Below are positions 59,809-64,000 of a DNA stretch of 64,000 bases, piece by piece; within the stretch, counting starts at the first letter, position 1; each line of letters begins with the position of its first letter. The translations under genes were made by a program, and so were the position numbers. The stretch lies in the NCBI RefSeq assembly GCF_009362735.1, contig NZ_WHNP01000001.1, forward strand, positions 1 through 64,000. Direction: 5' to 3'. Source of the stretch: Paraburkholderia franconis. GTDB taxonomy: Bacteria > Pseudomonadota > Gammaproteobacteria > Burkholderiales > Burkholderiaceae. The notes under the pieces are model-generated. The model was not told the origin of the DNA, ran no database searches, and saw nothing but the letters and a program-made list of their open reading frames with translations.

Positions 59809-62430
59809 TCAGTTGCGTGCAGCCAAAGTGGGTGCAGTACCCGCGCAATGCGACTCCACCGACGTATAAGCCGTTTCGCTGTTGCCGCCTTTAACCGGCA
59901 ACGAATACTTCACGCTGCACTGCTGACCCGGCTCACCCCCCCACTTCACGGTCAACGTGCCGTTGTCCTCGAGACCGCGCGCAAAAATCCGGCTGTCCTG
60001 CGCGACGACGCCCACGTTGCGACCTCCGGCATCGACCACATCGGCGCCAAACGGCAGCGTTTCACCGCCCAGCCGCGGCGCGCGGATCAGCGCCGCGCGG
60101 CCCGTCACCGTCTTGTACTTCAGCATCACGACGGAGCCGAGACGCGGCACCGCGCGCTCCGACGTCGATTCGAATTCGACGTCCGTCGACGTTCCCTTCG
60201 GATCGAGATCCACTGTGTTCATGCCGTAAGGCATCAGGTAGGGCACGACCGCATAGCCATGCGAATCGACCTTCACGCCCGTCGCGCTCGACACCATCGC
60301 GCCTTCCGCGCCCTTCGCCTCGACGACGCCGAACGTGTCGCCGACCGTCTGCGAGAACGTGACGCCGCCCGGATGCGCGACGATCGAGCCGCTCACACCC
60401 GCTGACATCTGCGACGAACGCGCGCCGCCGCTCGCCGACGCCGTCACCTGTGCATACGGCGCGCGGTACACGCCGCTCATGCCTGCACTGGCGTTGACAG
60501 CCTGCCTCGAACTCTGGCTGACCGTGCCGTACGCGTTATACGAGTACTGGTTGTTTTCGCCCGCCGCGCCGCCGATGCTCGCCTGCATGCTCGACGTGCC
60601 GCTGCCCACGTTCAGGTTCGTCGACAGCATCGGCGCGTGCTGCGTATGACCAATCGGGATCGTCGTGCTGACCATGATCTCGTTCGACAACGCGCCATCC
60701 GAATTGCGTGTACGGCTCGCCGTCACGCTGTACGTGCCGTACCTGAAGCTGTTCGAATAGCCGGCCTGATAGAACAGGTCGCGCCCCGGGCGATTCCAGT
60801 AATGCTGCGACGACACCGTGACGAACACGGAGCCGTGGTCCTTCAGATTCTGGTTGACCGTCAGTTGCAGGCGGCCGCGCTCGCGATAGGTCGCGTTGCT
60901 GTCGCCGCCGCGCATCGCGTAGTCGCGCGTTCTGGCGGCGTCGGCCAAGTTGAGATAGCCCGCATCCGAGTAGCGATAGGCAGCGACCGCGATGTTCGTG
61001 TCGGTCGGATCGATGAACTTGCTGTAGCCGATGTGCAGACTCTGGCCTTGCTGTGTCGCATAGCCCGGCACCTCTGTGCGCGCCGAGGTGATGTCGGCGG
61101 CGAACGCGCCCAGCTTCGTGTTGAACGCCGCGCCCACATTCGCCGCCAGATAGCCGTTCGATGCGATCGCGCCGCCGTACAGCGTCACGAGATTCGTGAG
61201 CCCGCGCTGCAGCGTGAATTGCGTGAAGCCGGGCTTCGTTTGCAGCGAGCTGTCGCGCAATTGGCCCGCCGTGATAGCGAAGCGCGTCGTGCCCGGGCGC
61301 AGCGACTGCGCCACAGACGCATAAGGCACCGTGAAGCTCTTCGTGCGTCCATCTGCTTCCGTCACCGTTACGTCGAGATTGCCGCCGTAGCCGGTCGCAT
61401 ACAGATCGCGGATTTCGAACGGTCCCGGCGACACGTTCGTTTCGTAGATCACCTGTCCGTTCTGGCGCACCGACACGCGCGCATTCGATTCGGCCGTGCC
61501 GCGCACGACGGGCGCATAGCCGCGCAGCGATTCGGGCAGCATGCGATCGTCGGTGGCGATCTGCGCGCCGCGAAACGACACGCTGTCGAACACGTCGCCC
61601 GTGGTCTGCGCGTCGCCTAGCGTCACTTGCGAGCGCAGCCTCGTGACGTCGTGCTGCACGTAGGTGGCGATGTTGTCGAATTGCGTCGGCTGCCCCGTCG
61701 ATGCCGTCACCGACGACTGATGCCGAAAATGCCACGCGCCGATGTTCACGCCCGCGTTCAGGCCGAGATATCCCTGCGTCGAATGCGCGCCGCCGCTATT
61801 GGACTGGTAGGCGTTCGCGTTGTAGCTGAGAAAGCCCGCGTTCACGCCGTTGTCCCACAGCTCCGGCGGCACGTAGCCGCGTGCCGCATTGCGCATGTAT
61901 TTCTGCGGGACCGAAAGCGCCAGCTTCTGTTCGGTGAAATCGAAATCGACGGTTGCGCCTGAAACGACCGCGCTCAAATCAACGCATTCGTCAGTTGTTG
62001 GCTGCGCTGCGCCCTGCTGCCGGTCCGCCTCGATCTTCGCGAAGTCGATACCCAGTCCTTCCAGCATCTTGCGCGACAGGCACGCACGCGCGCTATCGCC
62101 CTCGTGCGCGGCGACGAAGCGCACGCTATCGTGCGCCACGCGGTTGTCGTTGACCCAGATGTCGACCGTATAGACGCCTGGCGACACCACGTTGCCATGC
62201 GCAAAACGCGCGACGTCGACGCGCTCGCCTGGATCGACTTGCAGGAACGTCGTGTCGAATGCAACGGCGCCGTTCGATTCCGCCGGCTCGGCCGCATCGG
62301 CATGCGCCGAACCCGCGCAGCCGATCACCGCGAATACGGAAAGCACAACTGACGTGACGGGATTCAGCACGAACGAACCCGCCGGTTGCCTGGTAGCAGC
62401 TTGCGATTGTCTGGAATGCGAATGCTTCAT
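59809..62430 (-). CDS. Outer-membrane fimbrial usher (FimD/PapC family)
   Basis: 873 aa from MKHSHSRQSQ; an upstream in-frame start overlaps low-quality sequence. After the signal peptide (ending AGSAHAD) come the usher N-terminal domain (VAFDTTFLQVDPGERVDVAR), the pore/plug region (about 150-660), with APVVRGTAESNARVSVRQNG and PGPFEIRDLYATGYGGNLDV, and a C-terminal domain with a Cys pair (QQCSVKYSLP and ESHC). It assembles and exports fimbrial subunits delivered by the periplasmic chaperone. Confidence 0.95.
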   Translation of the reverse strand: MKHSHSRQSQAATRQPAGSFVLNPVTSVVLSVFAVIGCAGSAHADAAEPAESNGAVAFDTTFLQVDPGERVDVARFAHGNVVSPGVYTVDIWVNDNRVAHDSVRFVAAHEGDSARACLSRKMLEGLGIDFAKIEADRQQGAAQPTTDECVDLSAVVSGATVDFDFTEQKLALSVPQKYMRNAARGYVPPELWDNGVNAGFLSYNANAYQSNSGGAHSTQGYLGLNAGVNIGAWHFRHQSSVTASTGQPTQFDNIATYVQHDVTRLRSQVTLGDAQTTGDVFDSVSFRGAQIATDDRMLPESLRGYAPVVRGTAESNARVSVRQNGQVIYETNVSPGPFEIRDLYATGYGGNLDVTVTEADGRTKSFTVPYASVAQSLRPGTTRFAITAGQLRDSSLQTKPGFTQFTLQRGLTNLVTLYGGAIASNGYLAANVGAAFNTKLGAFAADITSARTEVPGYATQQGQSLHIGYSKFIDPTDTNIAVAAYRYSDAGYLNLADAARTRDYAMRGGDSNATYRERGRLQLTVNQNLKDHGSVFVTVSSQHYWNRPGRDLFYQAGYSNSFRYGTYSVTASRTRNSDGALSNEIMVSTTIPIGHTQHAPMLSTNLNVGSGTSSMQASIGGAAGENNQYSYNAYGTVSQSSRQAVNASAGMSGVYRAPYAQVTASASGGARSSQMSAGVSGSIVAHPGGVTFSQTVGDTFGVVEAKGAEGAMVSSATGVKVDSHGYAVVPYLMPYGMNTVDLDPKGTSTDVEFESTSERAVPRLGSVVMLKYKTVTGRAALIRAPRLGGETLPFGADVVDAGGRNVGVVAQDSRIFARGLEDNGTLTVKWGGEPGQQCSVKYSLPVKGGNSETAYTSVESHCAGTAPTLAARN

Positions 62431-62592
62431 GACGTGCCGACTTCGATTGCTGTGAAACGGAGGTCTTTCGATGGAATCGCGCGCGCAAAGGCGCAGCGCG
62501 CATCGCGATGTGATGCGCACCGGCATTTACGAAATGAAAGAAAGCACCAGGCGTCCGGGATGCGGGCGCCTCGGGAAAGCACGGATTCCGCG

Positions 62593-63333
62593 CTACGGCG
62601 TGAGCGTCGCGTCGCCTTCGATTGCGCCGCCGAAGTCATTGATGGCGACGTAGTGCACTTTTGCCGACTGCACACCGGCCATCTGCGGCACGGGGATGAT
62701 CTCCTTGCCGTGCGGCGCGACCATGCCGCCGCTCTCGTTCTTGAATGTGCGTCCGTTGGACGTGACGTCGATCTCGCTGAACGACACGTGCCACGCAGTC
62801 GGATTGGACACGGCAAGCGCCTGGCCCTTGCCTTGCGGCGCCGGCACGACCTTCCAGTCGAGCAGGCGCGGCGCATCTTCCGGCGTGCCAGGCAATTTCG
62901 GCGGACGTACGAACACCTTGATCCGCGTGCGGTAGGCGAGCTGCAGCGTGTTCGCGTCCGGCGTCGCGTCGGCTTTTGGCGGAATGTCGAGCACGTTGAG
63001 CCAGTACACCGACTCGCGATCCTGCGGCAGTGCCGCGCCGCTGTACATGACACGCAGCGTCTGCGATTTGCTCGCGTCCATGCGGAAAATCGGCGGCGTG
63101 ATCACGAAGGGCGCGTTGCCGGCACCGGGCTTCGCTTCGGCGTTGCCGTCGTCCATCCAGACCTGAACGAGCGACGGCGTGCTGCTGTCGTTGTTCAGCT
63201 TGACGGTCACTTCGCGCTGATCGAGCGGATACACGACACGCGTGCCGCCGACCGTCACGCTCGCATGGGCCACGCCCATCAACAGCGCGCTCATCGAGCC
63301 CAGAGCCGCCACCCATCGATACATCGCTTTCAT
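62593..63333 (-). CDS. Periplasmic fimbrial chaperone (FimC/PapD family)
   Basis: 246 aa. Signal peptide to about residue 24 (GVAHAS). The conserved chaperone strand RVVYPLDQREVTVKLNND supplies the invariant Arg that binds the pilin C-terminus; the partner Lys lies in YRTRIKVFVRP. Two Ig-like domains follow, the second carrying WKVVPAPQGKGQALAVSNPT. It donates a strand to pilin subunits and hands them to the usher. The gene lies between pilin and usher on the same strand. Confidence 0.94.
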   Translation of the reverse strand: MKAMYRWVAALGSMSALLMGVAHASVTVGGTRVVYPLDQREVTVKLNNDSSTPSLVQVWMDDGNAEAKPGAGNAPFVITPPIFRMDASKSQTLRVMYSGAALPQDRESVYWLNVLDIPPKADATPDANTLQLAYRTRIKVFVRPPKLPGTPEDAPRLLDWKVVPAPQGKGQALAVSNPTAWHVSFSEIDVTSNGRTFKNESGGMVAPHGKEIIPVPQMAGVQSAKVHYVAINDFGGAIEGDATLTP

Positions 63334-63373
63334 CGCCTTGACCTTTGATCCGGTTCCGACATTCGTCCGTCAT

Positions 63374-63401
63374 CAAGGCGCTTGCCGACGCAAGCGCCTT
63401 G
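63374..63401 (-). promoter_or_regulatory. Stem-loop between pilin and chaperone genes
   Basis: CAAGGCGCTTGC (63374-63385), loop CGAC, GCAAGCGCCTTG (63390-63401): a perfect 12-bp stem, with no T-run. It is placed directly after the pilin stop. Such hairpins commonly protect abundant pilin mRNA and lower expression of downstream assembly genes. Confidence 0.7.
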
Positions 63402-63410
63402 TACTGCGCT

Positions 63411-63980
63411 TTACTGGTACTGCATCGTGTACTGCACAGTCGTATTGACGCTGCCTGCTTGCGCCTTGCCCGTCGCGTAGTACTGCGCGAAGTAGTTCAG
63501 CACGGCCGCACCGCCGGAGATCGTTGCGCCGTTGGCGGCAAGGTCGTTGTTGGCGGTCGTCAGGATGTTGATCGGCTGCATCTGCGCGTTCAAAAGACGG
63601 ACTTCCACGTTCTGCGCCGGCGATGCCGAAGCCTGGTTCACCAGATAGCCGCTGTTCTGATCGACCGTCGGGCCGTTCTCGAAGTGCGCAACCGCCTTCG
63701 TCGCGGAGCCCGAGCAACCGCTGAGCGCCAGCTTGATGTCGCCGAGGTTCGACGTGCCGGCGACAGCGCCGGTGCTCGCCAGAGAACCCGTCGGGACCGT
63801 CGGCAACGTCGTCGTCACGTTGGCGGGCGAGCCGCTCGCCACGCCGTTGATCGAACAGGTCGTGTCCGACACCGCGCCGTTGATCGTGATCGTGCCGTCA
63901 GCGGCGTGCGCCGTGAGCGACGTCAGGCTGACGATGCCCGTGGCAACGACGACCGCTGCGGAAATGATGCGTTTTTGCAT
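63411..63980 (-). CDS. Major fimbrial subunit (type 1-like pilin)
   Basis: 189 aa. AAGGAG lies 9 bp before the ATG. Signal peptide ends LTAHAAD (residue about 27). The pilin domain has the two Cys of subunit folds (SDTTCSINGV; LSGCSGS), GDIKLALSGC, and the last strand VNTTVQYTMQYQ with the penultimate Tyr and alternating hydrophobic pattern needed for donor-strand exchange. It is the first gene seen of the operon and probably the structural pilin, polymerised by chaperone and usher. Confidence 0.94.
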   Translation of the reverse strand: MQKRIISAAVVVATGIVSLTSLTAHAADGTITINGAVSDTTCSINGVASGSPANVTTTLPTVPTGSLASTGAVAGTSNLGDIKLALSGCSGSATKAVAHFENGPTVDQNSGYLVNQASASPAQNVEVRLLNAQMQPINILTTANNDLAANGATISGGAAVLNYFAQYYATGKAQAGSVNTTVQYTMQYQ

Positions 63981-64000
63981 TGAAATGCTCCTTGATATCC

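Noticed and set aside
1..64000. tRNA, rRNA, insertion sequences and prophage genes
   Set aside because: Looked for while reading both strands; nothing resembling cloverleaf ends, rRNA signatures, transposase or phage genes was seen.

Overview
The window reads as a chromosomal segment of a high-GC betaproteobacterium of the Burkholderia/Paraburkholderia type. The reasons are the codon use, the methylcitrate genes next to an AcnA-type aconitase, a Cys-nucleophile intracellular PHA depolymerase, a non-phosphorylating L-fucose pathway, and the many lipoprotein/NodT/ABC efflux and fimbrial genes. No rRNA, tRNA, insertion sequence, prophage or CRISPR array was seen. Coding density is high, but the gaps are unusually rich in tandem and palindromic repeats.

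Layout. 1-5.4 kb: 3' end of the methylcitrate cycle operon (prpC end, a secreted MliC-like protein, prpD, acnA). 5.5-7 kb: single small genes (GIY-YIG, DUF2905, VOC). 7.1-8.8 kb (minus): a small remnant-like Tad-pilus set (lytic transglycosylase, TadE-like protein, DUF192). 9.07-9.19 kb (minus): a candidate three-hairpin small RNA. 9.3-10.4 kb (minus): a translationally coupled response regulator and HPt protein. 10.6-15.9 kb (plus): a complete drug-efflux operon (TetR, HlyD lipoprotein, ABC ATPase, ABC-2 permease, NodT channel) with overlapping starts. 16.4-20.9 kb (minus): a PotABCD-type polyamine/amino-compound importer, divergent from a MocR regulator. 23-29.7 kb: a very large AsmA/DUF748 envelope protein with an OmpA-like tail, a DUF1254/DUF1214 lipoprotein and PaiB. 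29.7-32.3 kb: a copper P-type ATPase with a textbook CueR-type 19-bp-spacer promoter. 32.4-36.7 kb: GST, PHA depolymerase, flavin reductase and 3-hydroxyacyl-CoA dehydrogenase. 36.8-44.6 kb: small or unknown proteins, MgtC, an AGE-family epimerase, a chemoreceptor and a thioesterase. 44.7-51.1 kb: an L-fucose/L-fuconate catabolic operon (minus) with a divergent IclR regulator. 51.2-57.3 kb: an unknown protein, an acetyltransferase fused to a degenerate acyl-CoA synthetase, a GcvA-like LysR regulator and prfC. 57.5-64 kb (minus): a chaperone-usher fimbrial operon with two adhesin-like genes and a duplicated fragment of the usher 3' end.

Points most worth a second look: the candidate small RNA at 9.1 kb; four same-orientation arrays of a covarying REP-like palindrome, two of them ending at the Shine-Dalgarno of a minus-strand gene; the acetyltransferase lacking much of its ATP-grasp domain; the near-identical usher-tail duplication between the two adhesins; the split altronate-dehydratase-type enzyme in the fucose operon; and several minisatellites (7, 12, 15 and 42 bp units), some inside proteins. 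All family assignments come from reading motifs by eye; no database search was run.
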